Below the pieces are notes generated by a model, which saw nothing but the letters and a program-made list of their open reading frames with translations, was not told where the DNA came from and searched no databases. Positions 32,530-43,163 of a stretch of DNA of 64,000 nucleotides are shown piece after piece. The position numbers and the translations under genes were made by a program. The stretch is from Liolophura sinensis (Eukaryota; Mollusca; Polyplacophora; Chitonida; Chitonidae): positions 21,125,608 to 21,189,607 of the forward strand of contig NC_088300.1 in NCBI RefSeq assembly GCF_032854445.1, read 5' to 3'. The stretch's first letter is position 1. The number at the start of each line of letters is the position of its first letter.

Positions 32530-33780
32530 GCTGTTCTGTAGTCCATTTCCCTGAAGTTCCCGAGGCAATAATGCAGTCAGTTTCTCTCAAGCCGCCGTTG
32601 CTGAACTATACTGTCACTTTCCCTGAAGTTTCCGGGGCAGTACTACAGTCAGTTTCTCTGAAACCACCATGGCAGTACTACAGGCAGTTTCCCTGAAGTT
32701 TCCGTGGCAGTACTGCAGTCAGTTTCCCTGCAAGTCTCCGTGGCAGTACTGCAGTCAGTTTCCCCGCAAGTCTCCGTGGCAGTACTGCAGTCGGTTTCAC
32801 TGAAGGTTCCGTGGCAGTACAGCAGTCAGTTTCACTGAAGTTTCCGTGGCAGTACTGCAGTCAGTTTGCCCGCAAGTCTACGTGGCAGTACTGCAGTCAG
32901 TTTCACTGAAGTTTCCGTGGCAGTACTGCAGTCAGTTTCACTGAAGTTTCCGTGGCAATACTGCATTCAGTTTCCCAGAAGTCTCCGTGACTGAACTGTA
33001 ATCAGTTTCCCTGACGTTTCCGTGGAAAATTTGCTGTCCGTTTCCTGAATTTTCCGGAGCACTAATGCAGTATGTTGTCCTGAAGTCTCCATGGTAGTTC
33101 TGTAGTCGGTTTCTATTACGTTTCCTTGGGAGCACAGCATACGTTTTCCTGAAGTCCCCGTGGCAATTCTGAGGTCAGTTTCCTGAAGTTTCCGTGACAA
33201 TTCTGTGATCAGTTTCAGTGGGAAGTTTGCATTCCGTTTACCTGAAGTCTCCATGTCAACATTGCAGTTTCCGTAGCACTAATGCAGTCAGTCCCCTGAA
33301 GTCCCCCACTACCAGTTCTGCAGTCAGTTTCCAATTTCTTTGGCTTTTTTTCAGTTGTAGTTATCCTGAAGCCTTGATGACATTCTGTTTGTTAGCCTCC
33401 ATTACAGTTCGTGGTTTCGTTTCCTTCAAGCCTTTACGGCGTTCCGTCGGTTAGTTTCCTTCAAGTCTTCGTGACAGTCCATTGGTTGGTTTCCTTCAGA
33501 ACTTCATGACAGTCCATTGGTTGGTTTCCTTGAGGTCTTCATAACAGTCCATTGGTTGGTTTCCTTCAAGTCTTCACGGCGTTCCATTGGTTGGTTTCCT
33601 TCAAGTCTTCACGACAGTCCTTTGGCTGGTTTCCTTCAAGTCTTCATGACAGTCCTTTGATTGGTTTCCTTCAAGTCTTCGTGACAGTTCTCTGATTGGT
33701 CTCCTTCAAGTCTTTATGACAGTCCATTACGTGGTTAATTTCCGTCAAATCTTCATGTATAACACATTCAAATTCCCAAA
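32530..33780. repeat. 35-36-bp minisatellite with two sub-families
   Basis: The left part (to about 33,340) has units like CCGTGGCAGTACTGCAGTCA plus GTTTCCCTGAAGTTT. CCGTGG anchors at 32702, 32738, 32774, 32809, 32844, 32880, 32915 and 32950 give 35-36-base spacing. The right part (33,400-33,740) has units like CCATTGGTTGGTTTCCTTCA plus AGTCTTCATGACAGT, with a spacing of 35. Both share the CAGT-GGTTTCC-AAGTCT-CGTG-CAGT layout, so they likely derive from one ancestor. Open frames across it are repeat translations. Confidence 0.93.
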
Positions 33781-35696
33781 AGATTTTCATGGAAAGCTTA
33801 CATGAACAGTTAGTTTTCTTGAATTCACCATGACAGCGCTCTCGTGGATGGTTTCCCGAACATCATCATGAATGGATGTCGTCAGGCAAGACAGTGCTAC
33901 ATGTGATTATTTTCTCCAAGGGTTTCATTATAATTCAGCGAACTTTTCATTGCTTGAAGTCTTGCCTCCAACCCGTCTCTACTGGAGGGTTTTTTTCTGT
34001 GTTTTTTTTTGCAAGTCTCTGATCGATTTCTCCTAGGACCTTAGCTTTCAATGAGAAATCATGTGATCGGATTCGGATGGCAAGTGTTCATGCATGCCAG
34101 AATCTTCTCGAAAATGTCTGTTTCACTTTATGCAAGTTTTCAGATATTAATGAAAGAATGTTTCATTGGTGGTCAGTTTTATGAGTGGGGGAAACGGGAC
34201 TGTCCTGCATTAACCACCGACCTTGGACAAGTTACTGACGAACTTTTCCACGTGTGACGTGCAGATATGAACACCAAATATATACAACTACCGATTGTTG
34301 TTACCAAGGCGTAACGCACGGACAGTAGAGGTGGGGAATATACCCTGTTCCCTGATCACACTACATACACTAAGCCTATACAAGTTTAGCTTAGATATAC
34401 ACATGTATTTAATCTCATGCATTTATGAACTTTTGGAAGGGTTAATTGAACGACGCTTGCAAAATAATTCATTCAGTCAGTGTGGCAAAGTTAACGGGTT
34501 TTTATACAAATGCCTTCTAGCACACATTGACTTTTTCAGATATGTTGGTTTTGCAAAACCATTACTTAAGTATATTTCTATATGTTATAGGAGCTATTTT
34601 ATACGCGAAACAAATCAAAAGCGTGTAGGGTTATGGTTTACGTCCGCTTTATACAGATGAAAGTATGCCTGTAAAAGTCGTGGGAAAAGACCATGTACGT
34701 TATGAAATTTCCCTGTTTGTATATACCGGCATCTGTTCGCCTGTGAAAATGCATGTGCATTTCTTTAGATAGTGTATCGGACGGACACTTATGTGATCGT
34801 TTTCTATACATAGTTTACTACCTGTTCAGGTTGATGACCAGAGAAGCGTTATTGCGAAATGCATCGTCTAAAGGTATACAGAGTTCCTGGTATTTCTAAC
34901 ATGGACGACTTCTTCAGGTTACTTGATATCAGGACTGCCTGTACTACAACATCCTTTTCTTTGCTTAATCAATATTGCGTACATAACGATAATGTATACA
35001 CAGTATACATAATGATCTGTATTGTTTACGATTTTTTGTTTCTTCAAAGAATTACAGGGGAGATGATGATATACAAATGTGCTATTTTTTCACCATACAG
35101 TATGTGTGACAAATGTGTATATTTCATTTTTACTCTGAATATGGATAACTACAGTACAAAATAACACAATGTAGATGTAGTTTGTTATATATACCGCCTT
35201 AATTGCGTAGCAGTAATATGCTTGTGTGGGTGGCTCTCAAAATGTCTGTCACTGTCACACCTTTTCTGTTTTTAATGACAGAAGAAGCTGAAAGTACGTT
35301 GCTTTGAAATAACACAAGCACAGTGGGAAGGTCTTTTTGTGGGGATGTATAACTATTTGAAGCTGAGACTTGTTCGCCCCGATAATCTTACCCTGACCGT
35401 CTGAGGCTGTTCATTCACACATCAAAGGGGCTCGTTATCCCTAGTGCTGTTGTGTGCTGTGAATCTGATCTGAAATTATTCTTCGACATGCTTTCCACCA
35501 GATGCATGTTGTGCCACCATTTAGAGTGTTCTTGTCGAGTGTAGTTAAAACACTGCACTGTGCTGTAGATGGTATTGTGTATTCTTTGGCGAACTTACAG
35601 AAACCATTTTCAATACAGAAAATGCCTTGGGTTAATCACGAACCAGTTCTTCCAATGTCTTATTTTATTTTGAAGGCGATCTACATTTATGTTGTG
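33781..35696. other. no gene seen
   Basis: AT-rich. A 121-codon plus-strand frame at 34,295-34,660 and a 101-codon frame at 34,859-35,164 have no recognised domain or supporting splice context. The left end (to about 34,030) may hold very diverged minisatellite units. Confidence 0.4.
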
Positions 35697-35812
35697 ACTG
35701 GTTTCTCTGAAAATTTCCGTGGCAATACTGCAGTCAGTTTCCCTTAAGTTCCCGTGGTAGTACTGCAGTCAGTTTCCCTGAAGTTCACGTGGCAGTATTG
35801 ACACAGTTTCCT
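35697..35812. repeat. detached block of the 35-36-bp minisatellite (about 3 units)
   Basis: TTTCCGTGGCAATACTGCAG, CCCGTGGTAGTACTGCAGTC and TTCACGTGGCAGTATTGAC are separated by GTTTCCCTTAAGT-type segments. They match the left sub-family of the array 1.9 kb to the left and lie about 2.8 kb from the Otx stop codon. Confidence 0.9.
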
Positions 35813-37298
35813 AATTATTTTACCTTTGCCTGCAGGTTTAATAAAAAATTCGTGCAGTATACATAAGAATATGCTGTGGCACCAGTACATGTTTGGTATT
35901 ATTATGTAGGCCTACGTAATAGTGGTCATTTTGGGATCGTCTTTTTTCCCCTTTGCTTAGGGACACCATTTTACGTCCTGTATCTGCTTTGTGGTACAGC
36001 TGGCGTGGGAATGTGACTATATGCTAGCGTGAAAAGCAACCCAGCTGCATTTAGCTCAATATCATTCCCCTATCCATACAGCTGTATTCACAAGGCGGGG
36101 TATGTCTTTATATATACACTAACCACGTGGGATGTCCGTATACTTCATTTCGTGTGTATTTAATGATGCAGTGTTTTATCAATATGATGTCATCATGCAT
36201 TTCAGAGATGGTGTATGACGCCTTAGGTAGTGGGCAGTACATTACAACGTGCGTCGTCAAAACATATTGGGGTAGTGCTAAATAGACACAACCCAAACGA
36301 CGTAACCATCCGCTGGGTAAATCCTAATGTGTTTACTAAGCCCTCGTCATGAAGTTGGAAAAAGTGGGAGTCGCCTTTTCGCTAATTTTCTGCGTTTAAA
36401 CTCGCCCACGTGTTTAATTTTCACATGAAAATGAATGTCTGGAACAAGCAAGGTAGCGATGTTGAGTTGTCATCTGTTCTCGGGTGATGCACTAGTCTAT
36501 TTGGCAAGCCTCGTTACCTTTAACAGCGGAATGAAATCGCCGACAAAATTCAGGATAGGAATTTGTGATTTCTTTGATATGTTACTATTACATGATATTG
36601 CACATTTCTAGCAATACAGATGTGCCGAAATTGTTCTCAGTAAATAGGCTAAAATATCATATCATTTCCTAGAAATAGCGGGGAAAAAACGTATAATGAC
36701 ACGCAGATTTATTTTAGAAAACACATCATCAATTTATGTCCGAGTTTACGATTCACATAATGTCTCAACTTCTTGTACCGTTTGTACATCATTTATGTTT
36801 GATCAGCCATATTTTTGCTCATGCTCTGTTGCAAGATTTACTGCCGGCTGACACAAAGGCGGCTGCCCTGTTTCACGGGGCGTGCATTACGATCTGTGAG
36901 AGCGGGGTGTTAGCCAGTCAGGCTGCAGACTGGATCTCCCAATGAATGCAGCGTGGCTGGAGCACTAGCTGTCTAAGAGATAACGCTCCGCCTCTCGCCA
37001 AGCTATAAACCAATCGATTTACATCAAATGTGAGACAGACAACTTACAGCACGGACTCGCTTGTCTTGCGAGTTCCTGTGTTATCACAAACGAAAACCTC
37101 ACAGCCGCCAAAATACTCCCGGCTTTGTTTCGAAACACATTTCCAAAAAATAAGGGATAAGTATAACCAGAAACTTCGGCAAATATGCGACATAGGTAAT
37201 TACTTAAGAGCCAGAAATGTATCTTTGAGCGATTAAACGCGTCCATATTCAAATAAGATGAGACAAAGCAAGACATGATTTTAAAACAATGGTTTATT
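35813..37298. other. no gene seen; GC-richer unique block at 36,770-37,000
   Basis: The block around 36,770-37,000 is non-repetitive and GC-richer, with GCTGACACAAAGG and CCAATGAATGCAGC. It sits downstream of Otx and is a candidate conserved element. Elsewhere AT-rich. Confidence 0.4.
37293..37298 (-). terminator. candidate distal poly(A) signal for Otx
   Basis: The minus strand reads AATAAA about 1.3 kb past the stop codon. The sequence between (37,300-38,628) has no gene signal on either strand and includes a TA microsatellite and a GC-richer portion at 38,330-38,550. This suits a moderate-length 3'UTR, but usage is unproven. Confidence 0.3.
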
Positions 37299-37589
37299 CA
37301 GTGACGAATAAATCGCACATAGAGATATTTCATATATATTTAATTTTCATCGCAAGGTGAAAAATGGAATAATTTAGGGTATAGCGCAATGTGCCACCTG
37401 TTTTTTTTTTCACCGATATCAGACGAAGGAATAATTTCCGGCTCACGTGTACAACACACACAAAATCAAAACTCTAAAATTAAACGTAAATAAAACCATG
37501 GCATTTTACATCTGCGCCGTACTGGACAGATAGACTGACATAATCCACACAGACTTCATTAGAACAGGGATAAAACGACGCAAACTCTT

Positions 37590-37619
37590 TAAATATATAT
37601 ATATATATATATATATATA
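37590..37619. repeat. (TA)n microsatellite
   Basis: About 14 TA dinucleotides in the probable 3'UTR or 3' flank of Otx. Confidence 0.95.
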
Positions 37620-38553
37620 CCCTGGCAAGTGGATTTCATCAAAACATTAAGAAAGATTCCAGATTTTAAAACCACATGATCTAAACACAGGAATTAAAAT
37701 TTTCAAGTGTATAAAATACTGTTTGCATTGAGGTAAATCGTTTACAGTGATATGTAACCATGTGCACCCGAGCACATGCGCAAAGAGGCTAGGTCCAAGC
37801 TTATCTCGCCAGTGTCTGTCTGTCTGTCTCCAGGCCCAGCTTGGACATTTTCAATGCACAACTGCCCGTATATGACTATATACTTATATACAGTGATAAA
37901 ATTCAATTCGTTGCCCTGCATGACCCTGTAGACTGAGATCATCAGTAAATGCCAGCTATTACCTATAACACCCGCCAGGTCGCCGCCTTCACCAGTTATA
38001 AGGGTACGGGGACATATTAACAAAAGGCTGCGGAGGGTACAGTTACTGAGCTCACATAATTTACTCTCTTGGGTCAGGGTGCAACAACAAAAACATTTTG
38101 TAACCATTTGTTCCGACTCATCTCAAATAAAGTTCAGTCAGAAATATTGCAATGGGAACTAAAAACACATGTAACAATATGACTATGTACACTGAATTAT
38201 GCCCTCAAGATAAATAAAAGGAATGGTAAAACGAGCATATAAATAGCGGGGGGAATCTCCCACACAGAGGATGGTGTTCAAGATTATGCAGATATTTCCC
38301 ACAACAAGAACGGATGATGTTTTCTCAAGTGAGCACATTTGATGAGAACGCCGAGGTTGAATTCGCAGGCGTCGAGGTCTTGTGGGGTCAAGGGCCTGAC
38401 AGGGGTCCAGCGGCACCCCGGGTGTGAGTATAAATAGCTAAGGTCCTTGAGCCCGTGGCCAGAAATCTGGGGTCCAGTACCCCATGGCGCATTCCGGGAG
38501 GACCTCAGGGCGCATGCTAGAGCATCCCTACAGCCTGTGTCTCGACACAAGCA

Positions 38554-38559
38554 TTTATT
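38554..38559 (-). terminator. candidate proximal poly(A) signal for Otx
   Basis: The minus strand reads AATAAA about 70 bases after the Otx stop codon. It would give a very short 3'UTR. Otx transcripts in other animals generally have longer ones, so a distal signal may be used instead or as well. Confidence 0.3.
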
Positions 38560-38628
38560 AAATGCAACAACATCCTCTGGAATGTTTGCCCCTAAAAACG
38601 TCTTTTAAAACTTTACCGCTAAAAAGTT

Positions 38629-39201
38629 TTACAACACTTGAAACTTTCCCCATGAGGATGTGTCTTTGTAGTCGAGACAGTCGGCAGGGTTTGTCCGTGA
38701 GAGAGCTGCCTGACTGCCGTGGTGGATCGGACCGTAGGGTGAGGACATCTGAGCACTGTGACTGTTCGTTATGCTCGACATTGTCGTCGGATTCGACATC
38801 TGATTGGCTGCCATCACCGGAAGCTGCATGGGCGGGAGGTAATCCATGTTGCTATAGTAGCCGGAGTGTCCGTAGTTAGGGGCTGAGTACGGTGGGGCTT
38901 GGTGGTGGGAATTGCTCATCGGGTAGGCTGATCGCTGCATACAGCTACTTGTGTTCATTATGTCGTTGACGGTCGGAATGGACGCTGGACTCCAGATGGA
39001 CGATGGACTGTTGACGTTACCGTTTGAAGGACTAGTTACCACTGGAGACTTGTACACGCTACCACCCGGCGACGTCGTAGGTGGGGGTGGGGTTTTGGAC
39101 TTTTTGGGAGCCTGATTCTGAGGTGGACCTTGACCTTTGCTCTTAGCTTCCTGTGCTTTCTGCTGTTGTCGACACTTCGCTCTTCTGTTTTTAAACCATA
39201 C
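38629..39201 (-). CDS. Otx: Otx coding exon 3 (homeodomain end and C-terminal region)
   Basis: A 573-base terminal coding exon after a tcattgtag acceptor. It starts GTATGGTTTAAAAAC (VWFKN, homeodomain residues 47-51) and ends in TAA at 38631-38629. It carries a basic linker ([11 protein letters not shown]), a PPPP run, the SSIWSPASI motif, a Tyr/Met-rich region ([18 protein letters not shown]) and the C-terminal tail. The open frame is continuous, with no frameshift or internal stop. Confidence 0.96.
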   Translation of the reverse strand, partial: VWFKNRRAKCRQQQKAQEAKSKGQGPPQNQAPKKSKTPPPPTTSPGGSVYKSPVVTSPSNGNVNSPSSIWSPASIPTVNDIMNTSSCMQRSAYPMSNSHHQAPPYSAPNYGHSGYYSNMDYLPPMQLPVMAANQMSNPTTMSSITNSHSAQMSSPYGPIHHGSQAALSRTNPADCLDYKDTSSWGKFQVL

Positions 39202-42200
39202 CTACAATGACGAAACAAAATTATATATAATTTTCAACCATTGGTAGATTCACATTGTCTCAAATGCAAGACTCGTGTGAGATTAATCCAGTTTATGCAT
39301 TTATAAATAATGTTTAAACTGCCCTTTTCGGTCATGTTCCCGTAAGGGTATTGCATTGCCCCTAACAACGAGGGAATCTCCCTTGACTGCTCTATACCAG
39401 AAAGTTATGTACACTCGGCGCAAATAACCATCATCGCCTACTTTCCCACGAACTTAGCACAAAATAAAATAAAATATTTATAGGTGTTTGTGAATGTTTT
39501 TGCAAGCTTCTATAAGAGATGGCCAGTGTGTTTTCGAAACTTTTTACTGTTCCGCCCAAAGGAAGTAATGGTCAGAGTGAAAGGATAATGCCGGTGATTT
39601 GTCAATGTCTGATGGAAGCAGATCCCACACAGCACCCGCCAATTCTATTACGCCAAGAAACCAGACAAAAAGCGACGAGACAAAATTAATCATTTCCCGT
39701 AAATCCAATATCCACCCTAAAAATTTCACAGTTTTTGCAGCTTCATCAACGTCTTTAACAACTTGGCATTTTATCAATTTTCGTCTATAATATAATTTCC
39801 TTAAAATAACATTTTCTCTTGACGATCACGTGTGAAGCCTATACTGGCAGACATGAGGAATGTTACATGGCATGATGCGCTGAGTGGTCATTGTAGTGGA
39901 TCGTATTTGCCTGTAGTGGTCAAGTCACCGACCCGACCATAAATAGCTGTCATAATGGACCGTGACAGGAAGAGGCCATATTGGTCAACTCGGACAAGGA
40001 TTGACCCTTTCTCTGCTGGACATTGGCCGGACCTATTGTACCCAGGCCAGCCGTACTGTTCCCGTGACTTATGTGTGCCGTGTTACGTAATGCCCGAGAT
40101 TTCAAGCCGTTTGGCACGTCATTTTCTCATCCACTGACTTCATATTCTTTTGTCTGTCTGTATATAAGGTTTCCTTTTACAAAAAACTTCCCCTCCCACC
40201 GTTTTGACACGAGGTTTTTTTTTACCGCCACCATAGCCATATAGTCCGTTTCGAAAACAGAGGATGTGCAATGCCTACTGTTATCGCTTAGAGTTTATAT
40301 TGCCCTCTTGACAGGCGATAAGATGTAAGATTTTACTTAAGGTCCGGAAACTGCCAGCCAGTGTTTCACATAAAATGTTACGACAGTGGGCGTGGTGGAG
40401 CGCCATTCGCCCTCCCATAGGTTTGTTCTGTGCAAGGAAGAGTCAATAGTCCGATCTACGTGTCCACTTAGAGCGCACGAGACTCTACATCTGGGTGATA
40501 AACACTGTATACACAAACAGGGCTATACTTATCAGGGGGAGGGGGGAAGGGGCAGGAGAGGGGCATGGCGGATCTGCATCTACAGCACTAAATAATTTAC
40601 CAGTAGCTTTATAACAAAAATATCATAGCTATGACTGAAACCAACTAAATACTTGACTTGTGCTTTCCTTTATTTCCTTACAAAATGATAAAAAAAAAAC
40701 AGTCGCGCTTAGTTCTATGCACTCCTAGCTTCAGAACGAACATAAGATTAGAATTTCGGGAAAAAAGGATAATTACCTGAACACGTGATTCTGGTAGATT
40801 AATTTTGAGAGCAACTTCTTCTCTCATAAATATGTCTGGGTATCTGGTTTTCTGGAACAGGGCTTCTAGCACATCCAGCTGGGCCCGGGTGAAGGTTGTA
40901 CGCTCTCGTCGCTGTTTTCTCGGGTTTGCTGAAACAGCAAAATGAAGACCTACGAATGAAAATTGTACAACACTTTTAACATATGGAAATGGTGACTGTA
41001 ATAATAAATACTCGTTATTAATTAAACAATGACAACACTAGAAAAAAGCAATGCACGGGGTATCAAACCATAAAGACAAAGTTAAATATATTCATTTACA
41101 TTCTCACATGATATTTACAACTTGTACTTCCAGTGCACGGTTCTTAAAGTTTGTAATCTAAATACTTTCGTGAGACAACATTTTGATTTTAACACAAGGA
41201 ATTTATTGTGACATAAATTTTTCTTAGAAAGTTTTTGTATGAGAAATGTAATAAGCATAGCTGAATTAAGGCAATGGGCCTCACACAAGGCCACTTCTCT
41301 ATAATTCATATTATTTCTCTGATCGAAGGAAGCAAAAAACTTAAATGGACTTATTCATTCTCAAAAAGTCAACCGTCCAGAAGTTGTTAATAATCAACTA
41401 TTTCTTGAGGTCCAGATATATACCCAACCGAAATGGTCACTTTTTAAAAATTATTTTCGACTTGTAATTAACCCTTATGTTCCGTATATTCTTTTGACAG
41501 AAGTGTTTAAATTTGAACATTTGTTCATGCGGACGCAAGTAGAGTAGATACCGTGGCTGATAGATAATACGTGTTTGAAAATAAAAGGAACAGGCGCAGT
41601 TTGTGACATCTGGACATTTGAATCATTATAAAATGAATAATATTTCTGTGAACAACAGAAGTGTAACAGATCCGCAAAATTCTGTCGGCGTGAGGTTTGT
41701 ATAGTTATGATCAATATATCGTGATAGCAGTTAAATCAGTGTGAGAAATCAGAGCAAACAGACGACAAACGGTCAGAGTTCATATTGATTTCATCACAAA
41801 AGATGTTTCAAACGCCGTCAAGACGTGAGATTCGTGTTTATTGTTTGCGGCCTCTAGCGAGAGCTACTTCCACGGCCATACAGACCCGTGAATATGTTAA
41901 CACGGAATCGGGTCCGTGTGTGCCGGCGGACCTGTACAGCCAGGTTCTGTCCTTTTGAAATGCAAAAATGATAAAGAAGTCGAGGAGAGCCGTCTTTCTA
42001 AGTTCTCCTTAGTGGAGTCATTAGCTAAATTAAAATTAACAGCGTCTCTTTGAGGTTTCTTTTTTGCGGTAGGGAGTAACGGCCGTCTGAATAAGAGAGT
42101 CGATGGTGAATGAGGGTGTGGGGCAAACAGTATAGGGCTGAGGTCGGGCATACACAAGCCAGCACAACAGCTTCTATACACAGCTTCAGTGACAGAGGAG

Positions 42201-43016
42201 AAAATCTCAGAAATGACATTGAAGCAAATTGGATGGAAGTAAAGTAAACCATCTTTCGCTTTTCCGTGGATGCCAAGTTAAAACGTGATCGCCAAAAGGT
42301 TAAAAAAAAAACAAACATTGTGTATATAATAGCGTACTTAAATATTCATCCTGTCCCTTTAATAAACAAAAAAAAATTAATTCTAAAACATTGCATTTTT
42401 TCTTCATTGTATTTAAATCGGTGCCATGGATAAAGTGGCATCCAAATTGCTTAAGCTATTATCTGCAATGCTTAGGGTAATTATGTCAGTGTTTGGACTT
42501 GTTTGACAGCGGATCGCGAAAAGAATGAACGGGGGAAACCCTGGCTTCGTATAGAAAAGCTTCTATAGAATAGTAAATATCCCTCACACAGGGGGGTATG
42601 CTGGGGGGCCGGGAAATTCCCGCTGCGTAAAAGCCACGGTGTAATGGACTCTAACTTAAATGACACACGGTTAGCCGGGCAATATGGCATAGTGTGTGCA
42701 CAAGGAGACGTATGCTTGGCGTGAAACGAAACTTTTTAATTTTCACCTGACGACAAAAATCAGAAATTGTTTGCTTCCTTCGTGCAGAAAAAAAATGTAA
42801 AAAGTAACGATTTTTTTCAAATGTATATAAAGAGTTGTTTAATAATAAAAGTAATTTAAGGATAATTATAAACGGCTTCTTACCTTGATAGCCCATAGCT
42901 GGGTGTAACATGTCGACATTAGGAGCTGACAAGCTGATACCGTTGACAGAGTACGGCGGACCTTTACTGGAAGGCATCTGTGCTGATACTGGAGGGGCAT
43001 AGGCCATGCTCGCCAT
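38629..43016 (-). CDS. Otx: Otx/orthodenticle homeobox transcription factor, three coding exons
   Basis: Otx proteins are nuclear DNA-binding activators that bind TAATCC-type sites and pattern the anterior head, brain and sense organs in bilaterians. The coding sequence joins 43016-42884, 40928-40777 and 39201-38629 (133+152+573 = 858 bases, 285 residues plus TAA). The N-terminal block at residues 19-37 includes [12 protein letters not shown]. The 60-residue homeodomain (residues 50-109) begins [20 protein letters not shown] and contains [10 protein letters not shown]. Lys at homeodomain position 50 and Asn at 51 give bicoid-type specificity. Downstream are a Q/K-rich stretch, a PPPP run, an SSIWSPASI motif, a Ser/Met/Tyr-rich activation-type region, and one Otx tail (CLDYKD...FQVL). 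Introns are 1,955 bp (phase 1) and 1,575 bp (phase 0), both GT-AG. I chose the first in-frame ATG (43016), which has A at -3 and G at +4; ATGs at 43007 and 42977 are alternatives. The tail reads SSWGKFQVL, one Gly more than the SSWKFQVL I know from the family. Family identity is secure; the exact start is less so. Confidence 0.97.
39202..40776 (-). other. Otx intron 2
   Basis: A 1,575-base GT-AG intron splitting the homeodomain. It contains no recognisable repeat family and no ORF of interest. A purine-rich G/A tract lies at 40,540-40,565, and a stretch of moderate GC at 39,900-40,140 could hold regulatory sites. Confidence 0.85.
40777..40928 (-). CDS. Otx: Otx coding exon 2 (homeodomain residues 1-46)
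   Basis: A 152-base exon preceded by a tttgctgtttcag acceptor and followed by a gtaatt donor. It completes codon 45 and codes through homeodomain residue 46 (ending LPESRVQ). Helices 1 and 2 are present ([11 protein letters not shown] and [12 protein letters not shown]), as is the start of the recognition helix. The junction falls between homeodomain residues 46 and 47 in phase 0, a position shared by many paired-class homeobox genes. Confidence 0.96.
40929..42883 (-). other. Otx intron 1
   Basis: A 1,955-base GT-AG intron between the N-terminal exon and the homeodomain exon. It is mostly AT-rich unique sequence. A somewhat GC-richer stretch lies at 41,820-42,180 and another at 42,480-42,700. 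No mobile element was recognised. Confidence 0.85.
42884..43016 (-). CDS. Otx: Otx coding exon 1 (N-terminus)
   Basis: Encodes residues 1-44 plus the first base of codon 45. It ends in TATCAAG followed by a gtaagaag donor (consensus GTAAG). Its last G joins CA of the next exon to make Ala45, a phase 1 junction. The segment ending MLHPAMGYQ lies just before the homeodomain, as in other Otx proteins. Three in-frame ATGs (43016, 43007, 42977) occur; the third would give an N-terminus of [10 protein letters not shown], closer in length to the short N-termini of vertebrate Otx. Confidence 0.93.
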
Positions 43017-43163
43017 TCTTGCGTCTTGAAGGTAATGGGACTCCACGGTGAAATCTGCAGGTGTACTCACTGAGAGAACGGAAGTAAAACACCGACGATG
43101 GGTATACACCGAGCTCGGACTGGTGCTCTATTCACTGACGATCAGCTGACTGCTTATGTCCGA
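43017..43163 (-). other. Otx: probable Otx 5'UTR part of the start-codon exon
   Basis: On the minus strand the bases upstream of the chosen ATG run back to a pyrimidine-rich acceptor (ttgtttgtttcag, ending just above 43163). The ATG exon is therefore likely spliced to one or more upstream noncoding exons. In-frame stops lie between this acceptor and the ATG, so the segment does not extend the protein. A second possible acceptor (acctgcag, near 43060) lies closer to the ATG. Transcript data would decide between them. Confidence 0.5.

Larger units (their letters stand above)
37299..38628 (-). other. presumed Otx 3'UTR / 3' flank
   Basis: No protein family is recognisable here in either direction. 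The part nearest the gene (38,330-38,550) is GC-richer than the AT-rich flank, and the distal part contains the TA run at 37591-37619. A short TGTC-rich stretch occurs near 37815. I infer transcription only from position downstream of the stop codon. Confidence 0.35.

Noticed and set aside
32938-33254. Overlapping minus-strand frames with repeated ETSGK-like residues
   Set aside because: Translation of the 35-36-bp minisatellite; the period is not a steady multiple of three and no domain is present.
34295-34660. 121-codon plus-strand frame
   Set aside because: AT-rich sequence, no recognisable motif, no codon-use signal I can see and no splice partners. A protein search could overturn this.
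43017-43109. Extension of Otx upstream of the first ATG in the same open frame
   Set aside because: The open frame upstream begins at a GTG and has no ATG. The sequence is probably 5'UTR, bounded by a splice acceptor.
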